This document shows, one piece after another, positions 6,412 through 12,435 of a stretch of DNA of 12,705 nucleotides. Where the stretch lies: NCBI GenBank assembly GCA_947036575.1, contig CAMQSH010000043.1, positions 1 to 12,705 on the forward strand, in the 5' to 3' direction. The position numbers were made by a program, and so were the translations under genes. Below the pieces are notes generated by a model. It had not been told where the DNA came from, did not search any database, and worked only from the letters and a program-made list of their open reading frames with translations. This DNA comes from an uncultured Brevinema sp. Its GTDB lineage: Bacteria; Spirochaetota; Brevinematia; Brevinematales; Brevinemataceae. The stretch's first letter is position 1, and each line of letters starts with the position of its first letter.

Positions 6412-7032
6412 TTATTTACCAAATACATAACCAATATTAAAATGAATATTATAAGCTATACTAAAAGGTCTTATATGGGAATTTTGGGGGTCAAAGTAGA
6501 AATCATAAGTTTGTCTTATCCCTAAATATAATCCATTATTAAACGCTAAGTACATTCCCAAAGGAAGTATTGTTCTAATACCTACAAAATTATAAGAGGG
6601 AACTATTTCTTGTGATTCTCCATGAAAAATCGATCCTGCTATTGAAAGATGCTTTGTTACTCCAAAAGAACCTCCAATACCTATAATATCAAACATCCAA
6701 CGCATAGTATTGAACTGTATTCCAACAGAATAGTTCAGTGTGGTATAGCCTAAAATATTTTGCGTAATAGCATGATGGTATCGCTCTCTACTTTCTTCGT
6801 CATAATTAATTGTTAAAGCATTAAAACCAAGTCTAACATCTAAGCTATGCACTGTTCTATTTTCTCGTACACTATGGAGAAGATAACCAACTTCTGTATT
6901 GACTCCATATCCTAGTCCACCTTCAAAAAGATCAATAGGAACAGTTACTCCAGCATTAATCACAAAATTATGTTTTCCTATTGTTGAAAAAATGGGGGTT
7001 GTTATTATTAAAAAGATAAATAGTAGTTTCAA
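6412..7032 (-). CDS. outer-membrane beta-barrel-like protein with signal peptide (TTG start)
   Basis: This 206-residue ORF starts at TTG (7032-7030); AAGGA lies 7 nt upstream and no ATG is available in a better place. Residues 1-16 (KLLFIFLIITTPIFS) are a signal peptide with likely cleavage after FS, before TIGKHNF. The mature part is a run of short amphipathic strands with aromatic girdles and Gly turns (FEGGLGYGVNTEVGYLL, YTTLNYSVGIQF, SIAYNIHFNIGYVFGK), typical of a small 8-strand-like outer-membrane barrel. It lacks the usual terminal Phe but ends VFGK. No family is recognised. It is followed by the 63-aa ORF and preceded by a long leader with a near-consensus promoter at 7195-7223. Exported barrel is likely; function unknown. 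Confidence 0.75.
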   Translation of the reverse strand: MKLLFIFLIITTPIFSTIGKHNFVINAGVTVPIDLFEGGLGYGVNTEVGYLLHSVRENRTVHSLDVRLGFNALTINYDEESRERYHHAITQNILGYTTLNYSVGIQFNTMRWMFDIIGIGGSFGVTKHLSIAGSIFHGESQEIVPSYNFVGIRTILPLGMYLAFNNGLYLGIRQTYDFYFDPQNSHIRPFSIAYNIHFNIGYVFGK

Positions 7033-7116
7033 ATGTTATTCCTTATTTTTTAATTATAATATAATTAATATTATTGCATAATATAAGACATATCTACCCT
7101 AACAATATTAAAGAAA

Positions 7117-7145
7117 AGTAATCCTAGATAAGGATTGCTTTTTTT
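7117..7145 (+). terminator. intrinsic-terminator-like hairpin in the barrel gene leader
   Basis: AGTAATCCT (7117-7125) pairs with AGGATTGCT (7131-7139), 9 bp with one G-U pair and a 5-nt loop, followed by T7 (7139-7145). This is a good plus-strand terminator, yet no plus-strand gene precedes it. On the minus strand the same element has a C/A mismatch and a poorer tail (TTTTCTTT), and there it would lie in the 5' leader of the barrel gene as a possible attenuator. Confidence 0.55.
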
Positions 7146-7194
7146 GTTGTATAATGGGGGTTCTTGGTATTGGATCATTATTAATAGATGTTAG

Positions 7195-7223
7195 ATTGTA
7201 ATTGAAAAGGTACCCTTTGTCAA
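7195..7223 (-). promoter_or_regulatory. near-consensus promoter upstream of the barrel gene
   Basis: On the minus strand a perfect TTGACA (7223-7218) and TACAAT (7200-7195) are separated by exactly 17 bp. The start would be near 7188, giving a leader of about 155 nt before the TTG start at 7032, with the 7117-7139 hairpin inside it. It is the best-matching promoter in the window. Confidence 0.7.
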
Positions 7224-7246
7224 GCTTTTTTATAGGACTATATTTG

Positions 7247-7453
7247 TTATGAGCTGTTTAGTTTTGCAGTAGAGCCTGTTTGATTTTGCAGAGGATATGA
7301 ATAGAATATAACGATGTTTGTAGCTAAAAATACTCCAAAACCGACGACATTTTTTAATTTAATTATTTTACCGTTTGCATCCACGTAGTCAAATAGATAA
7401 TATTTTGTTTTTGACTTGTTAAGATATGGGTTAGTAATAGCTTTAATTAGCAT
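7247..7453 (-). CDS. hypothetical 68-aa protein with one membrane segment
   Basis: I do not recognise this protein. ATG is preceded by AAGGA at 8 nt, a good ribosome site. Residues 1-35 are polar and basic (LNKSKTKYYLFDYVDANGKIIKLK), then VVGFGVFLATNIVIFYSYPL (about 36-55) is a probable transmembrane helix. The last 14 residues, LQNQTGS-TAKLNSS, come from an imperfect 21-bp tandem repeat. It ends 24 bp before the strong minus-strand promoter of the barrel gene. It starts 53 nt after the doubtful 140-aa ORF and may share its message. Small single-helix proteins of this kind may be membrane-associated regulators or toxins, but nothing here decides it. Confidence 0.45.
   Translation of the reverse strand: MLIKAITNPYLNKSKTKYYLFDYVDANGKIIKLKNVVGFGVFLATNIVIFYSYPLQNQTGSTAKLNSS
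7251..7292. repeat. imperfect 21-bp tandem repeat
   Basis: GAGC-TGTTTAGTTTTGCAG (from 7251) is followed directly by GAGCCTGTTTGATTTTGCAG (from 7272). The unit is 21 bp and in frame, so it adds a 7-residue repeat to the end of the 68-aa ORF. GAGCCTGTTT-type sequence also recalls insertion-sequence ends, but no inverted partner was found in the window. Confidence 0.6.
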
Positions 7454-7506
7454 ATATTACATCCTTGTTTTTTATTTTTATTGTAATGTTGTTTTGTAAT
7501 GGTGAT

Positions 7507-7929
7507 CTACAGATCTTTTTTAGCTATGATTAATAGATCAAAATAATAGCAGATAACATTTGTAATAATTAATAAATATATCAAGAATATAATAATAACA
7601 ATACAGTAAGTTGTATGAAGATCATTAAAATAAATATAATTTATATAATATGGTGACTGAATAGAAGAAATAGACGGGTTTTGTAATATTTTATAGATAT
7701 CTAGTAATAAATACAGAAAATCTATAGAAATTTCGTGAATTTTAATGGTTTTACTTTGTTTGATAAAAAAAGAAATATCAAAATATCTTTTTTCTTTTGA
7801 ACATGCAGAGAATGAGACTGATATAAATAAATTTTGTGTAAACACACAAGCTTTATTCACATACCGAGAACTAATAACTTTTTCTTTGACGGGATAACTC
7901 ACCGTCGGTATTCTAATAATACTATTCAA
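7507..7929 (-). CDS. doubtful 140-aa membrane ORF, probably frameshifted at its start
   Basis: This AT-rich ORF is open from a TTG at 7929. It has an internal signal-like stretch ending SFSAC near residue 43, and a C-terminal hydrophobic helix (YCIVIIIFLIYLLIITNVICYYF). The TTG has no ribosome site. The strong AAAGGAG at 7957-7951 instead serves an ATG at 7945-7943 whose frame ends after seven codons (MFIIKIE). Deleting one A from the AAAA at 7934-7931 would join that ATG to this frame as MFIIKLNSIIRIP. It is therefore either a one-base-frameshifted gene, a short leader peptide followed by a weak ORF, or chance reading in AT-rich DNA. No family is recognised. Confidence 0.3.
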   Translation of the reverse strand: MNSIIRIPTVSYPVKEKVISSRYVNKACVFTQNLFISVSFSACSKEKRYFDISFFIKQSKTIKIHEISIDFLYLLLDIYKILQNPSISSIQSPYYINYIYFNDLHTTYCIVIIIFLIYLLIITNVICYYFDLLIIAKKDL

Positions 7930-8085
7930 TTTTAATTATGAACATGTAAACTCCTTTCTATAATTTTGTATCGTGTGTCTAATACTACTCACATGCTTGC
8001 CTCTATATACTCGTGGCATTTTTTATAGCATGGTTTTTATATAAGGTACTAATATAATTTTTATATTTTTTATCTTTTTTTAATT

Positions 8086-8106
8086 AAGGCTAAAAGCCTT
8101 GTTTTT
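8086..8106 (+). terminator. small terminator-like hairpin
   Basis: AAGGC (8086-8090) pairs with GCCTT (8096-8100) around a TAAAA loop, followed by GTTTTT (8101-8106). It is oriented for plus-strand transcription, but no plus-strand gene lies upstream until 5877. It might end an unannotated plus-strand RNA. Confidence 0.4.
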
Positions 8107-8109
8107 GGT

Positions 8110-8277
8110 ACTTAAGAACTTTTTTATGTAACAAACTTCCTCTTAAGTCTCATAATTATTATCTTATCATATAATAATTAGCCACTAATTTTTTTCTACT
8201 TCTTTTCGTAAAGTAGAAAAAAAATTGTTCCTGTTTATTAGATTATTAGAAAAAAAATCAAAACTTTTTTCCTAATA
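8110..8277. repeat. four consecutive inverted repeats
   Basis: In order: ACTTAAGA (8110-8117) with TCTTAAGT (8141-8148); TAATTATTAT (8153-8162) with ATAATAATTA (8171-8180); T7CTACTT (8189-8201) with AAGTAGA7 (8211-8223), 13 bp perfect; and TATTAG-A-A6 (8244-8256) with T6-C-CTAATA (8265-8277), 13 bp with one mismatch. The arms of 8, 10, 13 and 13 bp follow one another with spacers of 4-20 bp. None has a T-run after the right arm, so they are not ordinary terminators. Confidence 0.7.
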
Positions 8278-8309
8278 GTATGAAAGTAGTGTGAAATCAC
8301 ATCATTTCG

Positions 8310-8431
8310 GAGTTCCTTAGCTACTAATATATAGGTATTACCTATATATTATCTCAAGGCATGGCGTAGGGGGTCTAATTTAATATGATCTGCTATATAT
8401 AGATCGGTAGTAGGAGAAAAATAGTAAACTC
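8310..8431 (+). ncRNA. candidate structured RNA (nested stems)
   Basis: An outer stem GAGTT (8310-8314) / AACTC (8427-8431) encloses CTACT (8321-8325) / AGTAG (8409-8413). That in turn encloses a perfect 11-bp hairpin, AATATATAGGT (8326-8336) / ACCTATATATT (8340-8350), and a smaller hairpin, GATCT (8387-8391) / AGATC (8401-8405). Together they would make a branched fold of about 122 nt. The G-rich stretch between the hairpins (GGCATGGCGTAGGGGG, 8358-8373) stands out in this AT-rich DNA. No known RNA family is recognised. The minus strand could fold equally, so orientation is uncertain. Confidence 0.3.
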
Positions 8432-8712
8432 AAAAAATCAAAATAAATTTGTCGCTCACTCATCTAAGTTTAAATAATGAATATATATCACAAATAAAGT
8501 TAGTTTAATCCTATATGATAATACTTTGCCGTATTACAATAAGCTATAATTGAGATACATATTCATCATTCACACCTAGATTTGTTCGCTAATTCGGAGA
8601 AAATCGAGAGTTTTATAGTGTTATATATGGCTTTAAGTTGTTACTATTTAAGCTTACGATACTATACTAATGTTAGCTTATATAATATTATCTCTTTACT
8701 CATGATATTTAG

Positions 8713-9486
8713 CTATTCTTTTTTATAAATAAATTCAATACTATTCTTTGAACAATATTTTTCCCATTTATCTGAAATAAATTTATTTGTAAAAATTGCT
8801 GAAATATCTGTTAGAGGAAACATAGAGATAAGATCTAGCTTATTAAACTTACTATCATCACAAACAATCCAAGTTTTACGAGCATTTTTTAACATATATT
8901 GCTTTATAGTAATCGTTTCAAAAGAACCGTTGTATACTCCCTTTTCAATATCAATAGCTGTACACCCTAAGATAGCATAATCTGTTGAATACAAATTAAT
9001 CATATCTAAAGCATTATCTCCCATTGTACAATTTTCATAACTGAGCCATTTTCCACCACATAATATTACCGAATGATTTGAGTTTTTACTCAATATTTGA
9101 GCAATATTAGAAAAGTTAGTAATAGCCGTAATTCGTGAAGTATGATTGACTAAACATTTAGCGACCTCTAATGAAGTTGTAGAAGAGTCAAAGAAAATTG
9201 AAACATCTTTTTGAGGTAATTTATCTGCAACTAGTTGCCCAATAAGTTTTTTTTGCTCTAGACAATTATTATGTCTTATATGGATTTCTGAAGTAATAGT
9301 TTGTACAGAATCTGGTGGTAACATAATACCACCATGAAATTTAATAATTATCTCTTTAGTTTGTAGATCCACAATATCAGCACGAATAGTATTTAATGAT
9401 ACACAGCAATAATTCGCTAATTCTTTTATTGTTAAATATTGATACTCTTGCAGTAGATTTAAAATCTTTTGTTTTCTTTCTCTCAT
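8713..9486 (-). CDS. DeoR-family transcriptional repressor of the PTS operon
   Basis: This 257-residue protein is the normal size for the family. The N-terminus (RERKQKILNLLQEYQYLTIKELANYCCVSLNTIRADIVDLQ, about 2-42) is the DeoR winged helix, followed by KFHGGIML. The C-terminal sugar-phosphate-sensing domain has IFFDSSTTSLEVAK (family: IFIDSGTTT), an ITNFSNIA segment, VILCGGKW, YAILGCTAID and the late TWIVCDDSKFNK motif. Effectors of this family are usually phosphorylated sugars. It is divergent from the PTS/aldolase operon across a 204-bp gap with matched promoters and a strong imperfect palindrome, so it most likely represses that operon. AGAGG stands 6 nt before ATG. No terminator follows its stop. 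Confidence 0.92.
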   Translation of the reverse strand: MRERKQKILNLLQEYQYLTIKELANYCCVSLNTIRADIVDLQTKEIIIKFHGGIMLPPDSVQTITSEIHIRHNNCLEQKKLIGQLVADKLPQKDVSIFFDSSTTSLEVAKCLVNHTSRITAITNFSNIAQILSKNSNHSVILCGGKWLSYENCTMGDNALDMINLYSTDYAILGCTAIDIEKGVYNGSFETITIKQYMLKNARKTWIVCDDSKFNKLDLISMFPLTDISAIFTNKFISDKWEKYCSKNSIEFIYKKE

Positions 9487-9506
9487 TATTAACCTCTTAC
9501 CATATC

Positions 9507-9535
9507 ATTATATCTTGTTTTTAAAATATATTCAA
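9507..9535 (-). promoter_or_regulatory. probable promoter of the DeoR-type gene
   Basis: On the minus strand TTGAAT (9535-9530) and a perfect TATAAT (9512-9507) are 17 bp apart. Start would be near 9501, with a leader of about 15 nt that just contains the AGAGG ribosome site. Confidence 0.6.
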
Positions 9536-9548
9536 CAATCTTTGATTT

Positions 9549-9583
9549 AATTCTAATTTATTATTTTATAAATAATTAGAATT
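9549..9583. promoter_or_regulatory. candidate DeoR operator: 35-bp imperfect palindrome
   Basis: AATTCTAATT (9549-9558) and AATTAGAATT (9574-9583) are exact inverted arms. Alternatively the outer arms AATTCTAA/TTAGAATT and the inner arms TTATTT (9561-9566) / AAATAA (9570-9575) pair with a 4-nt bulge on the left. It lies between the two divergent promoters, 14 bp beyond the regulator's -35 and 26 bp before the PTS -35. Operator function is inferred. Confidence 0.5.
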
Positions 9584-9608
9584 GTTTATTTTTACAATGA
9601 AATAAGTA

Positions 9609-9637
9609 TTGAGTTTATATTAAATCTAATGTATACT
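9609..9637 (+). promoter_or_regulatory. probable promoter of the PTS-aldolase operon
   Basis: TTGAGT (9609-9614) and TATACT (9632-9637) are 17 bp apart. Start would be near 9644, leaving a 47-nt leader. The leader ends in a 6-bp inverted pair, TTATTG (9660-9665) / CAATAA (9676-9681), touching the AAGGAG ribosome site (9680-9685). Confidence 0.6.
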
Positions 9638-9690
9638 AATTTAGTTGACAAAAAAGAAATTATTGAGTATTAACGCAATAAGGAGAATGT

Positions 9691-10146
9691 ATGAATGAAT
9701 TTAATAATGTATTAATTAACGAAACTGTATTTTTAGATATAGATGCTACTGATAAGAAATATATATTAGAATTTTTATCAAATAATTTACTTAAGTTAGG
9801 TAGAATAAATTCTAAAGAAGAATTTTTAAAGGATGTTTATATACGAGAAAGTGAAGGAGAAACAGGTATAGAAGATGGACTTGCAATACCCCATGGTAAA
9901 TCTAATAGTGTTATTGTAACAACATTATCTGTTGCTAGACTTAATAAGCCAATTGAATGGGAAACACTAGATGATAATCCTGTAGATATTATTGTATTAT
10001 TTGCCGTTGAAAATGGGCTGGATGTTAATACTCATCATATTAATTTACTTGCTAAAATTGCTGGAAATTTGGTAGATGATAATATTTTAAAAATTTTAAA
10101 AAAATCGACAGATAAAAATCTAATAATAAGTCAGTTATTATCATAA
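9691..10146 (+). CDS. PTS system fructose-family enzyme IIA component
   Basis: This 151-residue cytoplasmic domain is the normal length for a free-standing fructose/mannitol-type IIA. The phosphorylated histidine is His68 in GLAIPHGKS, preceded by the usual RESEGETGIEDG segment. The later DIIVLFAVENG and HINLLAKIAGNLVDD blocks match the family core. It takes phosphate from HPr and passes it to the IIB protein encoded 20 nt downstream. AAGGAG lies 5 nt before ATG. It is first in a tight four-gene operon (IIA, IIB, IIC, aldolase). Substrate specificity does not sit in this subunit. Confidence 0.93.
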   Translation: MNEFNNVLINETVFLDIDATDKKYILEFLSNNLLKLGRINSKEEFLKDVYIRESEGETGIEDGLAIPHGKSNSVIVTTLSVARLNKPIEWETLDDNPVDIIVLFAVENGLDVNTHHINLLAKIAGNLVDDNILKILKKSTDKNLIISQLLS

Positions 10147-10166
10147 TTAATTTACGGAGGTATCTA

Positions 10167-10463
10167 ATGAAAATTGTAGGTGTATGTGCCTGTACTGCTG
10201 GAATTGCTCATACTTATATGGCACAAAAAAAATTGATCACTATAGGTGAAGAAAGGGGGCACATTGTTCATGTTGAAACACAAGGTTCAATGGGAGCTGA
10301 AAGTAAGCTTACTTCTGAACAAATTAAAGAAGCTGATTTTGTAATTATAGCTGCTGATGTAAAAGTCAGTAAAGAGAGATTTCGAGGTAAAAACATTATC
10401 GAAATTGGTACTGCTATAGCTATAAAAAGTACAAATCAACTTTATGAAGAAATTGAAAAATAA
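10167..10463 (+). CDS. PTS system fructose-family enzyme IIB component
   Basis: At 98 residues this is a complete single IIB domain. The phosphate-accepting cysteine is Cys9 in the N-terminal loop CTAGIAHTYMA; classical fructose IIB reads CPTGIAHTFMA, so the two positions after the cysteine differ. An extra cysteine lies at position 7. The VETQGSMGAE segment and the FVIIAADVKVSKERFRGKNIIEI block are family features. It transfers phosphate from IIA to the incoming sugar bound by IIC, at the cytoplasmic face of the membrane. ACGGAGG precedes the ATG and 15 nt separate it from the IIC gene. Confidence 0.92.
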   Translation: MKIVGVCACTAGIAHTYMAQKKLITIGEERGHIVHVETQGSMGAESKLTSEQIKEADFVIIAADVKVSKERFRGKNIIEIGTAIAIKSTNQLYEEIEK

Positions 10464-10478
10464 TTATAGGAGATATTT

Positions 10479-11537
10479 ATGAAAACTGTAAAAATAAAAG
10501 AACATGTTTTAACTGGAATTTCGTTTATGTTACCACTAGTAGTAGGTTCTGGTCTTGCAATTGCTGTAGGTCAAATCATGCAAAGAATGGGGGTAAACGA
10601 AAAATTAAGCAATGATATAGTTCAACTAGGTGTATATGGTATGGGGATGATGGTTCCTGTATTTAGTGCTTCTATTGCCTATAGTATAGCAGATAAACCT
10701 GGTATAGCTCCAGGATTGATATTAGGCTTATTAGCTAATGATATTAAAGCAGGATTTTTAGGAGGAATATTTTTTGGATTTTTTGTAGGATATGTTGTAT
10801 TATACCTCAAAAATCATATTAAAGTACCTAAAACAATGGATAGTCTTGTCCCTATCATGATTATTCCATTATTATCAATTTTATTTTGTGGGCTTGTTGG
10901 CATATATGTTATAGGGGTTCCTTTAGTTGCTCTCCAAGCAGGATTAACAGGGTTTTTACAAAATATGGATCAAAGTTCTAAATTTATTACAGGCGCAATC
11001 ATGGGAGGAATGGCTGGTTTTGATTTTGGTGGTCCTGTTAATAAAACTATGTCTCTTTTTGCAGATGGAATGTTAATAGAAAAAATTTATGAACCAGAAG
11101 CTATTAAAGTTATGTGTTCTATGGTTCCTCCATTAGGTGTTGCTTTATCTGTACTTTTTGCTAGAAAAAAATGGAATAGACAAGAAATTGAAGAGACTAA
11201 AATTGCATTTCCAATGGGACTATGTATGATAACAGAAGGTGTTATTCCAATAGCTGCAAGAGATCCATTTAGAGTTATCTTTTCTACAACTGTAGGAGGA
11301 ATGATTGCTGGAGGATTAAGCATGATGTGGGGAGTTGGATCAACTATTCCATCAGGAGGTATTTTTATCATACCTTTTATGATAAAACCATTTTATTTCA
11401 CTTTAGCATTAGTAATAGGTAGTGTCACTACCGCTATATTATTAACATTGTTAAAACCAAATGCTTCAGAAGAAATTGCAGAAGTTCAAGAAGTTAAGTT
11501 AGATCTAGGATCTATTAAAATTACCAAAGGAGAGTAA
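10479..11537 (+). CDS. PTS system fructose-family enzyme IIC permease
   Basis: This 352-residue integral membrane protein has about eight to ten hydrophobic segments, matching a free-standing fructose-type IIC. Family landmarks are FMLPLVVGSGLAIAVG near the N-terminus, GGPVNKT at 184-190 and the substrate-site segment ITEGVIPIAARDP from residue 251 (usual fructose form ITEGAIPFAAADP). The last 25 residues are a charged cytoplasmic tail. It forms the sugar channel and works with the preceding IIA and IIB. Separate A, B and C subunits, rather than a fused FruA, suggest one of the fructose-like paralogous systems, so the sugar could be fructose or another ketose or hexitol. It starts 15 nt after IIB, and the aldolase ATG follows its stop by one base. 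Confidence 0.92.
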   Translation: MKTVKIKEHVLTGISFMLPLVVGSGLAIAVGQIMQRMGVNEKLSNDIVQLGVYGMGMMVPVFSASIAYSIADKPGIAPGLILGLLANDIKAGFLGGIFFGFFVGYVVLYLKNHIKVPKTMDSLVPIMIIPLLSILFCGLVGIYVIGVPLVALQAGLTGFLQNMDQSSKFITGAIMGGMAGFDFGGPVNKTMSLFADGMLIEKIYEPEAIKVMCSMVPPLGVALSVLFARKKWNRQEIEETKIAFPMGLCMITEGVIPIAARDPFRVIFSTTVGGMIAGGLSMMWGVGSTIPSGGIFIIPFMIKPFYFTLALVIGSVTTAILLTLLKPNASEEIAEVQEVKLDLGSIKITKGE

Positions 11538-11538
11538 T

Positions 11539-12405
11539 ATGTTAATTACTATGAAAGATGCTTTAAAAGTAGCACAAAAAAATAAATTTGCTTTAGGAGC
11601 TTATAATATAGGAAACCATGAACTTCTTAGAGTTGCAGTAGAAACCTGTGTTGAAAATAATGCCCCTTTAATTCTTGCTATTCATCCAGATGAGTTAGAA
11701 TATTTAACAGATGGATTTGTAGAATATGTTAAGTTTGAAGCAAATAGAGTATCAATACCTGTTGTAATTCATATGGATCATGGTGGAAATATTGATCAAA
11801 TAAAAAGAGCAATTAAATGTGGATTTACTTCTGTTATGATAGATGTTTCTCACGCAGATTTTGAAGAAAATATCAAAAAAACTAAAGAAGTTGTTGCATA
11901 TGCTAAAAATTTCAACGTGTCTGTAGAAGCTGAATTAGGAACAATTGGAGACTTAGGAGATACATTAGAAGGTGGATCACCAACTATTATCTATACAGAC
12001 CCTTCTGTTGCTGCAGAGTTTGTGGAACGTACTCAAATTGACACTCTTGCTGTTGCTGTTGGTACTTCTCATGGTATATACCCTAAACATATGACACCTC
12101 ATATTAGAACAGATATTATTAAAGAAATCACTAAAGTTGTATCTATTCCTTTAGTACTTCATGGAGGTTCTGCAAATCCTGATAATGAAATTGCAGAAGC
12201 TGTGTCTTTAGGAATTAGTAAAGTGAATATTTCTTCTGATATTAAAGTTGTATTATTTAATGAGGCTCGTACTTATTTAGATAATAATATTGGAGCTATG
12301 GAACCATTAAAAATATTTCCTACAGGTATTGAAGCAGCTAAAAAAGTAATTAAACATAAATTAGGCTTATTAAATTGTGTAGGAAAAGCTTCCTTATATA
12401 AATAA
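11539..12405 (+). CDS. class II ketose-bisphosphate aldolase (short, GatY/KbaY/Bacillus-Fba size)
   Basis: This zinc-dependent aldolase has 288 residues, the length of the short class IIB group (tagatose- or fructose-bisphosphate aldolases of about 285) rather than E. coli FbaA (about 359). HMDHG gives the catalytic Asp80 and zinc ligand His81. GTSHGIYP gives His178 and LVLHGGSANP gives His208, the other expected zinc ligands. VNISSD (230-234) is the phosphate/carbonyl-binding loop, and VEAELGTIG and CGFTSVMIDVSHADFEEN are family blocks. It splits a ketose 1,6-bisphosphate into dihydroxyacetone phosphate and glyceraldehyde 3-phosphate in the cytoplasm. AAAGGAG inside the end of the IIC gene is its ribosome site, indicating translational coupling. 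It closes the operon. Fructose versus tagatose specificity cannot be read by eye. Confidence 0.92.
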   Translation: MLITMKDALKVAQKNKFALGAYNIGNHELLRVAVETCVENNAPLILAIHPDELEYLTDGFVEYVKFEANRVSIPVVIHMDHGGNIDQIKRAIKCGFTSVMIDVSHADFEENIKKTKEVVAYAKNFNVSVEAELGTIGDLGDTLEGGSPTIIYTDPSVAAEFVERTQIDTLAVAVGTSHGIYPKHMTPHIRTDIIKEITKVVSIPLVLHGGSANPDNEIAEAVSLGISKVNISSDIKVVLFNEARTYLDNNIGAMEPLKIFPTGIEAAKKVIKHKLGLLNCVGKASLYK

Positions 12406-12407
12406 TA

Positions 12408-12429
12408 TTAATATAAATTTTTATATTAA
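12408..12429. repeat. AT-only inverted repeat after the aldolase stop
   Basis: TTAATATAAA (12408-12417) and TTTATATTAA (12420-12429) are perfect 10-bp arms with a 2-nt centre. It begins 3 nt after the aldolase stop. With no G or C it is a weak hairpin; it may be chance in AT-rich DNA or an aid to the terminator that follows. Confidence 0.5.
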
Positions 12430-12435
12430 TTAAAT

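Larger units (their letters stand above)
7930..8712. other. 783-bp non-coding region rich in inverted repeats
   Basis: No ORF with a ribosome site was found on either strand here, and no tRNA or rRNA signature. The region holds a series of inverted repeats between 8086 and 8350 and a nested fold at 8310-8431, listed separately. The right part (8432-8712), beyond the end of the DeoR-type gene, shows only a 6-bp AT-rich inverted pair (TAAGCT/AGCTTA around 8650-8678) and nothing else I can name. Confidence 0.6.

Noticed and set aside
6899..7081. Plus-strand 60-codon ORF
   Set aside because: It is antisense to the barrel gene's signal peptide and N-terminus, and its composition is not protein-like.
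7071..7178. 35-residue minus-strand ORF (MIQYQEPPLYNKK...) in the barrel gene leader
   Set aside because: No ribosome site before its ATG, which would be only about 10 nt from the predicted transcript start.
8290..8301. TGTGAAATCACA as a CRP-type site
   Set aside because: CRP sites have a 6-bp spacer between TGTGA and TCACA; here it is 2 bp and no promoter or gene is adjacent. Kept only as one more inverted repeat.
8604..8640. GAGAGTTTTATAGTG resembling the 5' end of 16S rRNA
   Set aside because: Only a short AT-rich match; nothing of the following 16S sequence is present.
9645..9673. Second promoter TTGACA-17-TATTAA before the PTS IIA gene
   Set aside because: Good boxes, but its transcript would start at the ribosome site itself; the promoter at 9609-9637 leaves a proper leader.
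11087..11371. Minus-strand 94-codon ORF
   Set aside because: It is antisense to the IIC gene, whose family motifs are intact across the same bases.
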